From an uncultured Clostridia bacterium (lineage in GTDB: Bacteria > Bacillota > Clostridia > TANB77 > CAG-508), in the NCBI GenBank assembly GCA_947627495.1, contig CANQWH010000006.1, positions 1-37,913 on the forward strand: 37,913 nt of DNA, read 5' to 3'. Positions 1-8,438 of this stretch are shown piece by piece. How positions within the stretch are numbered: the first letter of the stretch is position 1; each line of letters starts with the position of its first letter. Under the pieces are notes generated by a model. It was not told the origin of the DNA, made no database searches, and worked only from the letters and a program-made list of their open reading frames with translations. Position numbers and translations under genes: made by a program.

Positions 1-278
1 TTATTTCTTTGCCAAAAATATTACTAATTATATACATATTCTATATAATTTTAAGTCTTCATATTGCTTGGTACTTTCTTATAATACTACTTTTTTATTT
101 ACTTGTCAACACTTTTTTTAAAAATATTTTAAATATTTTCATGGCGGTAATAGTTTCATATATTCAAGTTGAATAGTTGCAGTATTTTTGAATATATTAT
201 TAATAGTTTAATATATAATTTAAGAGCAAACTATAACTTGTTTTTATAATAATTTATCTAGAAAGGGAAATGATTTTT

Positions 279-515
279 ATGAACAATAAAGGTTTAGATT
301 TTAAACATAAAGAAGTTATTAATATCGTTGATGGAAAAAGACTAGGTTTTGTTCAAGATGTTACTGCAAATTTAGAGACTGGAATTATAACCTCTATTAT
401 TGTTCCTGGTAATAATAAACTTTTTAATGTTTTTGCATCTAATGACATAGTTATTCCATGGCAGGATATTAAATGTATTGGAGATGATGTAATTTTAGTT
501 GAGGTAAAGTCATAG
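279..515 (+). CDS. PRC-barrel protein, YlmC/YmxH family
   Basis: Small protein of about 78 residues covering a single PRC-barrel fold of the YlmC/YmxH family, which is found in spore-forming Firmicutes and is linked to sporulation without a defined biochemical role. The family pattern is visible: KEVINIVDGKRLGFVQDV near the N-terminus, a central IIVPG turn and a final IPWQDIKCIGDDVILV strand. The ORF track starts at the ATG at 270, but the Shine-Dalgarno GAAAGGG ends only 2 bases before it. The in-frame ATG at 279 (MNNKGLDF) has about 11 bases of spacing and is the better start. It lies upstream of htpX, which has its own promoter. Family call is confident; the role is not known. Confidence 0.85.
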   Translation: MNNKGLDFKHKEVINIVDGKRLGFVQDVTANLETGIITSIIVPGNNKLFNVFASNDIVIPWQDIKCIGDDVILVEVKS

Positions 516-522
516 TTTTTAA

Positions 523-551
523 TTGTATTTTAACTCGATTTATGCTATAAT
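523..551 (+). promoter_or_regulatory. htpX promoter (sigma-A type, extended -10)
   Basis: TTGTAT, 17 bases, then TATAAT, with TGC just before the -10 giving an extended -10 element. It begins 8 bases after the YlmC-like stop and about 60 bases before the htpX start, so htpX can be transcribed on its own. Confidence 0.6.
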
Positions 552-613
552 TTGAGTTGTGAAGTACATAATATGAAAAGTATTTAATTTGTACTAGAAA
601 GGAAGTAATATAT

Positions 614-1513
614 ATGTTTGAAGATATTAAAAAAAATAAAATTAAATCTGGAATAATTGTCAGTGGTTTTATTCTTATTATTACATTAATTATATATTAT
701 ATTTGTATGGCATTAGACCTTGGTGGACCAATTGCTATAATTTTTGCAATGGGATTTTCAATTGCAATGAGCTTTGCTTCTTATTATAATTGTGATAAAA
801 TTATCCTATCTGTTACTAAGGCAAGACCTGCCACATTAGAAGAAGATAGAAAAATAGTTCATATATTAGATGCACTTATGATATCTTCTGGACTTTCTCA
901 TCGACCTACTTTATATGTAGTAGAAGATGCTCAGCCTAATGCTTTTGCAACAGGTCGTAATCCTGAACATTCTATTATTTGTGTAACTACCGGTCTTTTA
1001 GATAAATTAGAATATTATGAATTAGAAGGGGTTATTGCACATGAGATGGGGCATATAAGAAATTATGATATTTTGCTTACTTCTATTGTTACTGTTATGG
1101 TTGGCTTCTTAGTTATGGTTTCTGATTTATTCTCTCGTTCTTTATTCTGGGGAGGTTCAAGAGACAATGATGATGATAATAAAGGAAATGCAATTTTAAT
1201 GATAATCGGTTTAATTCTCTTAATTGTTTCACCTATCTTAGGAGAAATTATGAGATTAGCACTTTCACGAAATAGAGAATACCTTGCAGATGCAACTGCT
1301 GCTGAAATTACTAGAAATCCTCAAGGTTTAATATCTGCTTTAAAGAAATTAGATAGTGATGATAATGAGTTAAAAACAGCTAATAATGCAACTGCGAATT
1401 TATTTATAGTAAGTCCTTTTAAGAGTAAAAAAAACGGAAGAAAAAAAGCAGGACTATTTGATACACATCCAAGCATTGATGATAGAATTGCGGCTCTTGA
1501 AAATATTAAATAA
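614..1513 (+). CDS. htpX: HtpX, membrane zinc metalloprotease (M48)
   Basis: Membrane-bound M48 zinc endopeptidase that degrades misfolded or damaged membrane proteins. At 299 residues it has the usual family length. Visible features are two N-terminal membrane segments (about residues 14-35 and 38-57), the zinc motif HEMGH near residue 143 followed by IRNYD, a further membrane hairpin (about 155-170 and 193-215), and the third zinc ligand region NREYLADATAAEITRNP. It ends with the conserved HPSIDDRIAALE segment. The ATG at 614 is preceded by AAAGGAAG. A hairpin terminator follows the stop directly. The gene after it is on the opposite strand, so htpX is monocistronic. Confidence 0.96.
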   Translation: MFEDIKKNKIKSGIIVSGFILIITLIIYYICMALDLGGPIAIIFAMGFSIAMSFASYYNCDKIILSVTKARPATLEEDRKIVHILDALMISSGLSHRPTLYVVEDAQPNAFATGRNPEHSIICVTTGLLDKLEYYELEGVIAHEMGHIRNYDILLTSIVTVMVGFLVMVSDLFSRSLFWGGSRDNDDDNKGNAILMIIGLILLIVSPILGEIMRLALSRNREYLADATAAEITRNPQGLISALKKLDSDDNELKTANNATANLFIVSPFKSKKNGRKKAGLFDTHPSIDDRIAALENIK

Positions 1514-1527
1514 TTTAAGATAAACTG

Positions 1528-1562
1528 AAAACTCACTTACAAAAATACTGTAAGTGAGTTTT
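1528..1562 (+). terminator. Terminator after htpX
   Basis: A 13-bp perfect stem (AAAACTCACTTAC / GTAAGTGAGTTTT) with a 9-base loop lies 14 bases after the htpX stop and runs into TTTTATT. It separates htpX from the convergent RNHCP gene. Confidence 0.8.
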
Positions 1563-1600
1563 ATTGTAAAAGGACAAGGTTTCCAGGTACCACCAATGTT

Positions 1601-1924
1601 TTATTCTCCATTATATGAATTATTTACACTTAAACTTATAATTAAATCTATGTTATCATCTTTAGCAGCTTTATTCTTCCTAATTGCTCCACATTTTTTA
1701 CATTTATATATTATTACATATCCTTTCTTTGGGCTTATCTCCACTCCTATTGGTTTTAATAAACCATGACATGTTTCTTGTCTGTCTCCTGGATTTACAT
1801 CTACATGTTTAGAATATAAACATGTATTGCAATGATTTCTACAAGAATATCCTAGTTTTGGTACTTTATGTCCACAATTTTCACAAATAAATTCTTCATC
1901 AATTTCTGTAAATAGACTATCCAT
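1601..1924 (-). CDS. RNHCP domain zinc-ribbon protein
   Basis: Small Cys-rich protein of about 107 residues with the RNHCP domain, named after the motif visible here as CRNHCNTC. The Cys pairs CENCG, CRNHC/NTC and CKKCG, plus a CH and an SKH, suggest a double zinc ribbon. The conserved blocks NPGDRQETCHGLLKPIGVE and YKCKKCGAIRKNKAA are present. The biochemical role of the family is not established; nucleic-acid or protein binding is only a guess. The ORF track begins at a GTG (1942), but the ATG at 1924 has GGAG eight bases upstream and is the better start. It lies just downstream of the uridine-kinase-like gene and may be cotranscribed with it. Confidence 0.85.
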   Translation of the reverse strand: MDSLFTEIDEEFICENCGHKVPKLGYSCRNHCNTCLYSKHVDVNPGDRQETCHGLLKPIGVEISPKKGYVIIYKCKKCGAIRKNKAAKDDNIDLIISLSVNNSYNGE

Positions 1925-1956
1925 TATTCTAACTCCATTCACAATATTTTTATAAT

Positions 1957-3597
1957 CTATTCTTTAAATATACTACCACCAATGAATTCTCTTAAGAGTG
2001 ATTGTGATGGTACATCTTCATCTGGTATATCATTAAAATATGAAAGCATTGCATATAATCGTCTAGCCTCTGAATACAATGGTAATTTTTGATCTATTTC
2101 TTTTAATAATGGCATTACATATTTCTTTAAAACACTTAATTCATATACAAGTGATGAATTGAACATCACATCTGCTTCTTCTTGAAACTTAAATATATTA
2201 TTTACTTCGCCCCTATTTACAGATGGCCACATTTCTAATGTATGCTCTGCACCATATCCTCTAAATTTTTTATCCCTTACAATTCTTCTAATTAACCTTG
2301 TATCTGTTGTTGATATTCTATTATAGTAGTCTATATTTAAAACTGTTAATGCACTAATATATATTTTATATTTCTGTTCTTTTGGAATAAGATATGTAAG
2401 TTCATCATTTAAACAATGTATACCTTCCATTATTAAAACTTCATCCTTTGCAAGTTTCATTTTGTTTCCCTTATATTCTTTATGACCTGTATGGAAGTTA
2501 AATATTGGTGCATCTATTTCTTCTCCATTTAAAAGTTTTATTAAATTGCTGTTTAATAATTTTGTGTCTATAGCATTTATATTTTCGAAATCGTAATTTC
2601 CCTGCTCATCTAATGGAGTGTTTTCTCTTTCTACAAAATAGTTATCTACTGATATTGTTACTGGTTTTATTCCATTTAACCTTAGTTGAATTTCTAATCT
2701 TTTAGCAAATGTTGTTTTTCCTGAAGATGATGGTCCTGCAATTGAAACTAATTTTATATTCTTATTTTGAGTAATATTATCTGCAATTGCAGCAATCTTT
2801 TTCTCATGTAAAGCCTCATCTAATAATATATATTCTTTTATTTTGCCTTCTTCTACAATTTTATTAAGTTTATATAAAGTGTTTACATTCAAAACTTTAT
2901 GAACATCTTCATAATCTTCTAGTGTTGCAAATAATTTGGGAGTTTCCTTAAATTCAATTAATCTGTCTGGATTTTCACGATTTGGATATCTAATTAAAAA
3001 ACCATTTTTATATTTTTGAATTTTATAATTCGTAGCAAATCCTGTTGATATAGGTAATACACCATAAAAATAGTTATAATAATCCTCACAATAATATAAT
3101 GTTACAACTTCTTTTTCTTTTAAATCTATTTGCAATCTTCCTTTTAAAGTTTTCTCTCTTTCATAAAATTTCTCTGCTTCTTGTTTATCCATAATTCGTC
3201 TTTCTATGGGTAAATTCTGTTTTATAATTTCTTTTACTCTGTTATCTACATTTTGTATAACTTCATCAGTTATTTCTAAATTATCTACATTACAAAACAT
3301 AGAATTATATAATTGATAATTTACTGTTATTAGTGAACCTGGATATACTTCACTAAATGCCTTACTAATTATATAAACAAGACCTCTCTTATATATTCTT
3401 ATTCCATCTTTATCTTTTAGATTTATCAATTGTAATTTCCCATTTGCTTTTATTTTATAATTTAAACTTTTTACTTCATTATTAAATTTACATGCAATAG
3501 CATTATATTCTTCTCTTTCAATTTCACTCTTTAATAATTCTTTAACTGTTGTTCCCTCTTTTACATCTATTATAATATTATTATAATCAATTTGCAT
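1957..3597 (-). CDS. TGS domain plus uridine kinase-like P-loop protein
   Basis: A 546-residue fusion common in Clostridia. The N-terminus is a TGS domain (about 1-60, IIIDVKEGTTVKELL), followed by a region related to the second additional domain of threonyl/alanyl-tRNA synthetases. The C-terminal half is a uridine kinase/phosphoribulokinase-type P-loop kinase: Walker A GPSSSGKTTFAKRL near residue 288, then SVDNYFVER, DFENINAID and the lid region RLIRRIVRDKKFRGYGAE. The kinase presumably phosphorylates a nucleoside or similar substrate, and the TGS part may bind RNA or a nucleotide; the true substrate is unknown. The kinase motifs look intact. The ribosome site before the ATG is weak. Confidence 0.85.
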   Translation of the reverse strand: MQIDYNNIIIDVKEGTTVKELLKSEIEREEYNAIACKFNNEVKSLNYKIKANGKLQLINLKDKDGIRIYKRGLVYIISKAFSEVYPGSLITVNYQLYNSMFCNVDNLEITDEVIQNVDNRVKEIIKQNLPIERRIMDKQEAEKFYEREKTLKGRLQIDLKEKEVVTLYYCEDYYNYFYGVLPISTGFATNYKIQKYKNGFLIRYPNRENPDRLIEFKETPKLFATLEDYEDVHKVLNVNTLYKLNKIVEEGKIKEYILLDEALHEKKIAAIADNITQNKNIKLVSIAGPSSSGKTTFAKRLEIQLRLNGIKPVTISVDNYFVERENTPLDEQGNYDFENINAIDTKLLNSNLIKLLNGEEIDAPIFNFHTGHKEYKGNKMKLAKDEVLIMEGIHCLNDELTYLIPKEQKYKIYISALTVLNIDYYNRISTTDTRLIRRIVRDKKFRGYGAEHTLEMWPSVNRGEVNNIFKFQEEADVMFNSSLVYELSVLKKYVMPLLKEIDQKLPLYSEARRLYAMLSYFNDIPDEDVPSQSLLREFIGGSIFKE

Positions 3598-3647
3598 CTT
3601 TCATCACATCTTTCTTAGTCAAAAATTAATTTGAAAAATAACGTTTA

Positions 3648-4694
3648 TTATAATTCTTTTTCTTTATCTCCATCTTTGCTTACCATCTTTAATATTTCTT
3701 CATAATCACCATTATAGGTTCCATATATTATCCAATCTTCAACTACATTTATGACTTCAATTTCCTCATCATCTTTTTGTATTGTTGTTTTTTCAGTTCC
3801 ATTATATTTTATACTTTTTATTGAATAATCGCTATAATCAGGAGTTGTAGTATAATATATACAGTCTTCTTGCATACTAATGCTATATATATTATTATCT
3901 AATTTGCATATTTTTTCTTGTTTCGTTCCTTTTTTATTCATTTTATACAATGAATATTCATAATTATAGTCTTTATCTCTTTCAGAGACAATATAATATA
4001 TCTTTCCGCCTTTTACTAATAATTTTTCAAATGACTCATTATCTTCTTCTATTTTAGCTATTTTTTCTGTTTCTTCTCCATTTGTCTTCATTTTTGCTAT
4101 ATATTCTGAAGAATCTGTTGCATATATGTAATAAATCCAATTACCATCTACTTGATAATAGCTAATGTTTTTATCGGAAATCTTAGTTCTTTCTGTTCCA
4201 TTAGTTCTTACTCTATATAAATTACTATTTTTTGGATAGTATATCCATTTTTCTGTTACAGTAATATAATAATCATCTTCTATATCTCTTGCTAAAATTT
4301 CTTTATCCTTACCGTTTTTCTTCATTCTTACCAAATTATATTGATCATCATCTTCCTCTACACAATAAATGTAATTATCTATTATATTTAATTGGAAAAA
4401 ATTTCCGTCTGCAACCTTTTCTATTTTTTTACCACTATTTTTAACTCTGCATATTCCAACAGGCTCACTATCATCTATTTCTATATAATATATCCAGTTA
4501 CCATCTTGAACTGCTATACCATATGAATCACTATTGCCTATTGTATTTCCCATTTTATCTCCTTTTAAAGATGAAGCAATTACCAAAATTGCAATTACTA
4601 TAATTAATGCTGCAATTATTTTTTTACATAATGATTTGTTTGAATTAAAAAATTGTTTAATAAAATTAATACATTTTAAAAATTTTTCTTTCAT
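3648..4694 (-). CDS. Membrane-anchored DUF5050-like beta-propeller protein
   Basis: A 348-residue protein with a short Lys-rich cytoplasmic start, one membrane segment (about 24-42, KIIAALIIVIAILVIASSL) and an extracellular domain. The domain has repeats of about 40-45 residues of the type WIYYI..., (L/I)YRVRTNGTE, K(I/T)..D. This matches DUF5050-type repeats, which are expected to form a propeller. No catalytic motif was recognised. Start chosen at the ATG with GGAGGG upstream. It lies next to a Wzz-like and a pilin-like gene, so a cell-surface role is likely but unproven. Confidence 0.7.
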   Translation of the reverse strand: MKEKFLKCINFIKQFFNSNKSLCKKIIAALIIVIAILVIASSLKGDKMGNTIGNSDSYGIAVQDGNWIYYIEIDDSEPVGICRVKNSGKKIEKVADGNFFQLNIIDNYIYCVEEDDDQYNLVRMKKNGKDKEILARDIEDDYYITVTEKWIYYPKNSNLYRVRTNGTERTKISDKNISYYQVDGNWIYYIYATDSSEYIAKMKTNGEETEKIAKIEEDNESFEKLLVKGGKIYYIVSERDKDYNYEYSLYKMNKKGTKQEKICKLDNNIYSISMQEDCIYYTTTPDYSDYSIKSIKYNGTEKTTIQKDDEEIEVINVVEDWIIYGTYNGDYEEILKMVSKDGDKEKEL

Positions 4695-4730
4695 TTATTT
4701 CCCTCCATAAAATATTTCAATATTATTACT

Positions 4731-5345
4731 TTATTTAGCAGTATTATCTAGCATGTTTAACACTAGAACATATAATACAGATATTACACAACCAATAAAT
4801 ATAAATATAACTATATCTTTTATATGATTTATATTATATGGTCTACTACTTGGATTTGCTGTTTCAAAAATTTGTGTACTATCTAAATTATAAAATTCAA
4901 CAATTTTTTCGCAAAAGACTTTTGCTGTTTCATTTGCAATATCAGCCGCATATTTTGGATTTTTATTTTTTACTGTAATATCTATCAAGTCTGAGTCCTT
5001 AACAGCTTGTACTGATATTTTACCTTTTATGCCACTAACATTTATATTAGTATTGTTAAGATTTTTTACTACTTCATCTAATATAAAATCTCTTTTTATT
5101 AATTCTTCACATGTTGCCACTAATCTTGCGTTTGATACTTCATTTGATTGTATAACATTTCCATCTGCAGTACCTGTTATAACACTTTGAATTAATATAA
5201 TTGAAGCAGTTGATTTGTATTCAGGTTTTACTACTAAATACGAATATAATGCTCCTATTACTGTAAAAGCTAAAATTATTAATAATATATGTATTTTTTT
5301 ATCCCAAAATTTTGCTAATAGTTCTCTTAAGTCTAATTCTTCCAT
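4731..5345 (-). CDS. Wzz/YveK-type polysaccharide chain-length or kinase-modulator protein
   Basis: A 204-residue membrane protein with the typical Wzz architecture. It starts with MEELDLRELLAKFWDKK, has a first membrane segment at about 17-38, an extracellular domain opening with VKPEYKSTASIILIQ, and a second membrane segment near the C-terminus (about 172-195). In the family, such proteins set polysaccharide chain length or activate a tyrosine kinase partner (YwqC/CapA type). No kinase, flippase or glycosyltransferase gene is nearby, so this copy is an orphan. The proline-rich motif before the second membrane segment is reduced to NPSSRPYN. Confidence 0.8.
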   Translation of the reverse strand: MEELDLRELLAKFWDKKIHILLIILAFTVIGALYSYLVVKPEYKSTASIILIQSVITGTADGNVIQSNEVSNARLVATCEELIKRDFILDEVVKNLNNTNINVSGIKGKISVQAVKDSDLIDITVKNKNPKYAADIANETAKVFCEKIVEFYNLDSTQIFETANPSSRPYNINHIKDIVIFIFIGCVISVLYVLVLNMLDNTAK

Positions 5346-5433
5346 TATTTTTTACATTCCCCCTAACATAAAAACAGTCTAAACTAATACATTTAGAAAA
5401 AATTACCATTTTATAAGAAATTTTAATTTTTTC

Positions 5434-5462
5434 TAAAAAACAATACTAAATATTGTTTTTTT
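5434..5462 (-). terminator. Terminator after the pilin-like gene
   Basis: AAAAACAATA / TATTGTTTTT inverted repeat with a 5-base loop. Read on the minus strand it follows the pilin-like stop and ends in a T tract. Confidence 0.55.
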
Positions 5463-5525
5463 CTTCTTTTTTTCGCACTTTAAATATATTATACCTTTTT
5501 ATTTTGCTTTTTGCAACAAAAAATT

Positions 5526-5972
5526 CTATCTTTCTAAAATATCTGTATAATATATTTCACCTTCATATATTGTTCCTTTTAAATAGTAAACTTTATGAGA
5601 CTTTTCATTAATTATATATATATCTTTATTGCTTAAATTTCCATATCCATAATTTAATGTAAGATTAGATAGTTTATTTTTATCAATTACATAATATACA
5701 TCATCATCTCGTGCATTCTTTTGTTCTCCTATTATTGCTTGTACATTTTCCACGGTGTCACCTACTGGTATATCTCCATTTTTATTATAATATGTCATTA
5801 TTTTACTTTCTAATAATTCTATATCTGCACACATATAATTATAATCTCTTATATCTGAACCTATATCTATATTAGTTATTACAATTCCAGATAATATTGC
5901 CATAATTACCAAAAGTGAGATAACTGATATAAGTGTTACACCTCTTGCATTCTTTATAATTTTCTTCATCAT
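5526..5972 (-). CDS. Type IV pilin-like small secreted protein
   Basis: A 148-residue protein with a class III-like N-terminus: short basic leader MMKKIIKNARG followed by VTLISVISLLVIMAILSGIV. This resembles the prepilin peptidase site and first helix of pilins and pseudopilins. The residue at mature position +5, normally Glu, is Ser here, so assembly into a pilus is uncertain. The rest is a small globular domain ending in a repeated YY strand pattern. GAGGAGG lies upstream of the start. No prepilin peptidase, assembly ATPase or other pilin gene is in the window. An alternative reading is a plain membrane-anchored surface protein. Confidence 0.6.
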   Translation of the reverse strand: MMKKIIKNARGVTLISVISLLVIMAILSGIVITNIDIGSDIRDYNYMCADIELLESKIMTYYNKNGDIPVGDTVENVQAIIGEQKNARDDDVYYVIDKNKLSNLTLNYGYGNLSNKDIYIINEKSHKVYYLKGTIYEGEIYYTDILER

Positions 5973-6043
5973 TTGTATTCCTCCTCAACTATCTATTACT
6001 TTTATTTTTACACTTAATTTGTAAAATGTCAAGTATTTTTCAT

Positions 6044-6649
6044 CTATTTGTTTATTATTGTATATATTCGTTTTTTTAGAATATATTTATTATTTTCTTT
6101 AATTACAATTATCCATAAATATGCTACTATAAGTACTAAACCTATGTTATGATAAATTAGTATTAATACACTTGATAAAACTGTTATTAGTATCATTAAA
6201 ATATTTGATATTTTGTTTATTATCTTCTCTGCTATTTCCCCTGTACTTTTCATCTTTATTAATGCCTTTAATATTCTTCCACCATCTAATGGGTATATTG
6301 GTAAAAGATTAAATATGGCTAAAATTATATTACAATTTATTATTATATCTTTCACATTTACATCTATGGAGCTAAAAAATAATGCAATTAGTATATTAAT
6401 TAATGGACCTGCCATTGCTATAATTATTTTATTTTTTTCTGTGTTCTCAAAGCTTTCAAATATTATGCCTATTCCAAATGGTTGAATTTCTAATGTTTTA
6501 GGCTTAAGTTTTAATAAAATTCCTGTAAGCATATGTGCTAATTCATGAATTAGTGCAAATAACATTAACCAAGCGTAAATCTCTATTTGCTTCGCAATAA
6601 CAAGAATGATTATTATTGCAAATATTTGAATATTTATTTTTATTCTCAA
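6044..6649 (-). CDS. spoIVFB: SpoIVFB-like M50 site-2 protease
   Basis: Polytopic M50 metalloprotease. In Bacillus subtilis, SpoIVFB cleaves pro-sigma-K within the mother-cell membrane. The zinc motif HELAHMLTG is in a membrane helix near residue 40, and the second catalytic motif LLPIYPLDGGRIL provides the conserved Asp. Its length of about 200 residues is shorter than the Bacillus protein because the C-terminal CBS domain is absent, as in several Clostridia. It directly follows the M23/SpoIVFA-like gene. No ATG start fits. The ORF-track TTG at 6658 lies directly behind AGGGG, whereas the in-frame TTG at 6649 has 8 bases of spacing and is preferred. Translation coupling to the upstream gene is likely. 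Confidence 0.85.
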   Translation of the reverse strand: MRIKINIQIFAIIIILVIAKQIEIYAWLMLFALIHELAHMLTGILLKLKPKTLEIQPFGIGIIFESFENTEKNKIIIAMAGPLINILIALFFSSIDVNVKDIIINCNIILAIFNLLPIYPLDGGRILKALIKMKSTGEIAEKIINKISNILMILITVLSSVLILIYHNIGLVLIVAYLWIIVIKENNKYILKKRIYTIINK

Positions 6650-6661
6650 TTTTCTCAACCC

Positions 6662-7615
6662 CTAAAATTGTAATATTAAGTCTGGATCTACGTATTGATT
6701 ATTTCTTCTTATTTCAAAATGTAAATGAGGTCCTGTTACATTTCCAGTTGCTCCTACTTCTGCAATTTGTTGACCTTGAGTTATTGTATCGCCTTGATTT
6801 ACATATATCTTACTGCAATGTGCATATAGTGTGCTTACTTCACCATTTGTTATTTTTACATGATTTCCATAATCGCCTTGTGAAGATACCAATTCAACTG
6901 TTCCTTCCATTGCAGCTGTTATTACTGTACCTGTAACTCTTGCTATATCAATGCCTGTATGATACTTTGGTACTGTGGCTACACTTGGATTTCTTAATCC
7001 AAACCTTGATGTTATTTCCCCTTCTAAAGGCTTCACAATAGAGTAATTAGCTTTTATGTATTCTGCATCTATTTGCATCTGGTTTACACTACTACTTTCC
7101 TCTGTTATATTTTCTTCTACTGATGTTTCGTTTGTTTGTGTATTTTCTGTAGCAGAAAGCGTTTCTTGTATTAATCCTGTATCTTGAACTTGTTCTATAT
7201 TTTCTGCATTTTCTTGTACTTCCTGATTTTCATTGCTATTTATATCTGCTTCATTTTCCTTATTTTCTTCGTTTAAAATATTATTAGTATTTTTTCCCTT
7301 TGTTTCAGTTTTACTATTTATATATGCATTTATGTTTTTATATAATTCTTGAATGTTTATATCATATTCTAATACATCAGATATTTTATACATTATATCT
7401 TGAGATAATAAGTCAGGACTACTTTTTAATGCATAAAATGAAATATATAAAATTACACATATTATAAATTGCGTTATTAACTTTCTTGTTAATCTATTAT
7501 TATTCCCATCTTCAACATTTACAGTTGCACTTGTTCTATTTTGTGCTTGTATTTTTCTTGCATATATCTCTTCAGCTCTTCTAATTCTTTCATCTTGACT
7601 TAGAACTCTTTCCAT
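6662..7615 (-). CDS. M23/LytM peptidase-domain membrane protein, SpoIVFA-like
   Basis: About 317 residues. There is a cytoplasmic start (MERVLSQDERIRRAEEIYARK), one membrane segment (about 50-66), a long Glu/Asn-rich low-complexity linker (about 100-180) and a C-terminal LytM/M23 domain. All four expected metal or catalytic residues are present: HTGID (H and D), LYAHCSK and HLHFE. The position immediately before spoIVFB points to SpoIVFA, which tethers and inhibits SpoIVFB. Bacillus SpoIVFA has a degenerate LytM domain, while this one looks catalytically complete; SpoIIQ is the other sporulation M23 protein to consider. Start: ORF-track GTG at 7624 versus ATG at 7615; AAGAGG lies 8 bases before the ATG, so 7615 is chosen. 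Confidence 0.8.
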   Translation of the reverse strand: MERVLSQDERIRRAEEIYARKIQAQNRTSATVNVEDGNNNRLTRKLITQFIICVILYISFYALKSSPDLLSQDIMYKISDVLEYDINIQELYKNINAYINSKTETKGKNTNNILNEENKENEADINSNENQEVQENAENIEQVQDTGLIQETLSATENTQTNETSVEENITEESSSVNQMQIDAEYIKANYSIVKPLEGEITSRFGLRNPSVATVPKYHTGIDIARVTGTVITAAMEGTVELVSSQGDYGNHVKITNGEVSTLYAHCSKIYVNQGDTITQGQQIAEVGATGNVTGPHLHFEIRRNNQYVDPDLILQF

Positions 7616-7674
7616 AAAAAACACCTCTTATTTCGTAAATACATTTTTTAAAATATATTCTTGAAATAAGAGGT
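7616..7674 (-). promoter_or_regulatory. Hairpin holding the ribosome site of the M23/SpoIVFA-like gene
   Basis: A 12-bp perfect inverted repeat (ACCTCTTATTTC / GAAATAAGAGGT, 28-base loop) lies just before the M23 gene. Its 3' arm contains the Shine-Dalgarno AAGAGG and is followed by GTTTTTT and then the ATG. It can act as a terminator for upstream transcription and as a lock on translation of read-through RNA. Confidence 0.6.
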
Positions 7675-7723
7675 TTAGAACTACTGTATAGCTATTGCAA
7701 ACATATCAAATAGTTCATTTTAT

Positions 7724-8062
7724 TTAAATTATTTGTAAGATTATATTTATTACCAAAATAACACCTAAAATTACATTTATTTTTTTCATTCTTTTATATT
7801 TGTTTTCTATTTGTTTCATAGAATGACTTTTTATTTGTTTTTCATCTTCTACTTTTGATAAATAGTTGCTTATTATCATTTCCGCTTCTTTTACTATATA
7901 ATCTTTTGAATTTTGTTTTTCTGCTTTACTATTGCCCTGCTTATCTATATGCTCTAGTGACTTTATCTTCTTATTACTTTTTAGGATTACAAACGCCTCA
8001 TCTACTAAATTAGATGGTAAGTCCTTAAGTACTATAATATTTTTCACTTGATTTAGATTCAT
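7724..8062 (-). CDS. Small tail-anchored membrane protein, unknown
   Basis: A 112-residue protein with no family I recognise. It begins MNLNQVKNIIVLKDLPSNLVDEAFVILKSNKKIK, has a Lys/Glu-rich helical middle (about 40-90) and ends in a hydrophobic segment INVILGVILVINIILQII, suggesting a C-terminal tail anchor with the rest in the cytoplasm. TAGGAGG before the ATG gives a strong start. It sits between spoIIE and the spoIVF pair in a same-strand run, so a sporulation role is possible by context only. Confidence 0.65.
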   Translation of the reverse strand: MNLNQVKNIIVLKDLPSNLVDEAFVILKSNKKIKSLEHIDKQGNSKAEKQNSKDYIVKEAEMIISNYLSKVEDEKQIKSHSMKQIENKYKRMKKINVILGVILVINIILQII

Positions 8063-8122
8063 ATGTGCCTCCTAAAATTAATTTAATATAATTTTTTCCA
8101 TTTTTTCTAGTTTTATACAAGC

Positions 8123-8365
8123 TTATTTAGGAGGTGCTATTATTATTTTTATTTCATTTGTTTTGCTATATTTCTTTATTATACTTTCTGAAAATCCAGC
8201 AACCTCATTTGTCATAATTATTGTTCTATAATCGTTATTTATTAACTCCTTTATTTTCTCATCTGTCTTTTCCAAATCATCTATTTTGTGTACCTCCGCT
8301 CCAAAGTTTTCCAATATTCTAAAACTCCTTGTATCATTAGAACCTTTAAGTAAAGTTATCTTCAT
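8123..8365 (-). CDS. Small protein resembling V-type ATPase subunit F
   Basis: An 80-residue protein. Its layout (MKITLLKGSNDTRSFR, then an acidic helix, then YRTIIMTNEVAGF, then IKIIIAPPK) resembles the V/A-type ATPase subunit F fold, where an Ile/Val-rich strand is followed by TEEIA and a terminal IPxP/IPS strand. It is shorter than typical subunit F and no other V-ATPase gene is near, so it is probably a stand-alone relative or an unrelated small alpha/beta protein. The AGGTGA ribosome site lies in the arm of a hairpin. Confidence 0.55.
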   Translation of the reverse strand: MKITLLKGSNDTRSFRILENFGAEVHKIDDLEKTDEKIKELINNDYRTIIMTNEVAGFSESIIKKYSKTNEIKIIIAPPK

Positions 8366-8404
8366 AAAAAAATCACCTATATTTATTTTGATAATAATAT
8401 AGGT
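8366..8404 (-). promoter_or_regulatory. Terminator-like hairpin after spoIIE that includes the next gene's ribosome site
   Basis: ACCTATATT / AATATAGGT (9 bp perfect, 12-base loop) lies between spoIIE and the 80-residue gene. On the minus strand the 3' arm is followed by GATTTTTTT and then the ATG, so AGGTGA serves both as stem and Shine-Dalgarno, and the T run serves as terminator tail. Confidence 0.55.
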
Positions 8405-8438
8405 AATTTATTCTAAATTATAAAAATTTATTTTACTT

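Noticed and set aside
1-278. A gene end or small ORF before the YlmC-like gene
   Set aside because: The stretch is AT-rich with many stops and no ribosome site; only a poor sigma-A-like TTGAAT/TATAAT pair with 20-base spacing was seen.
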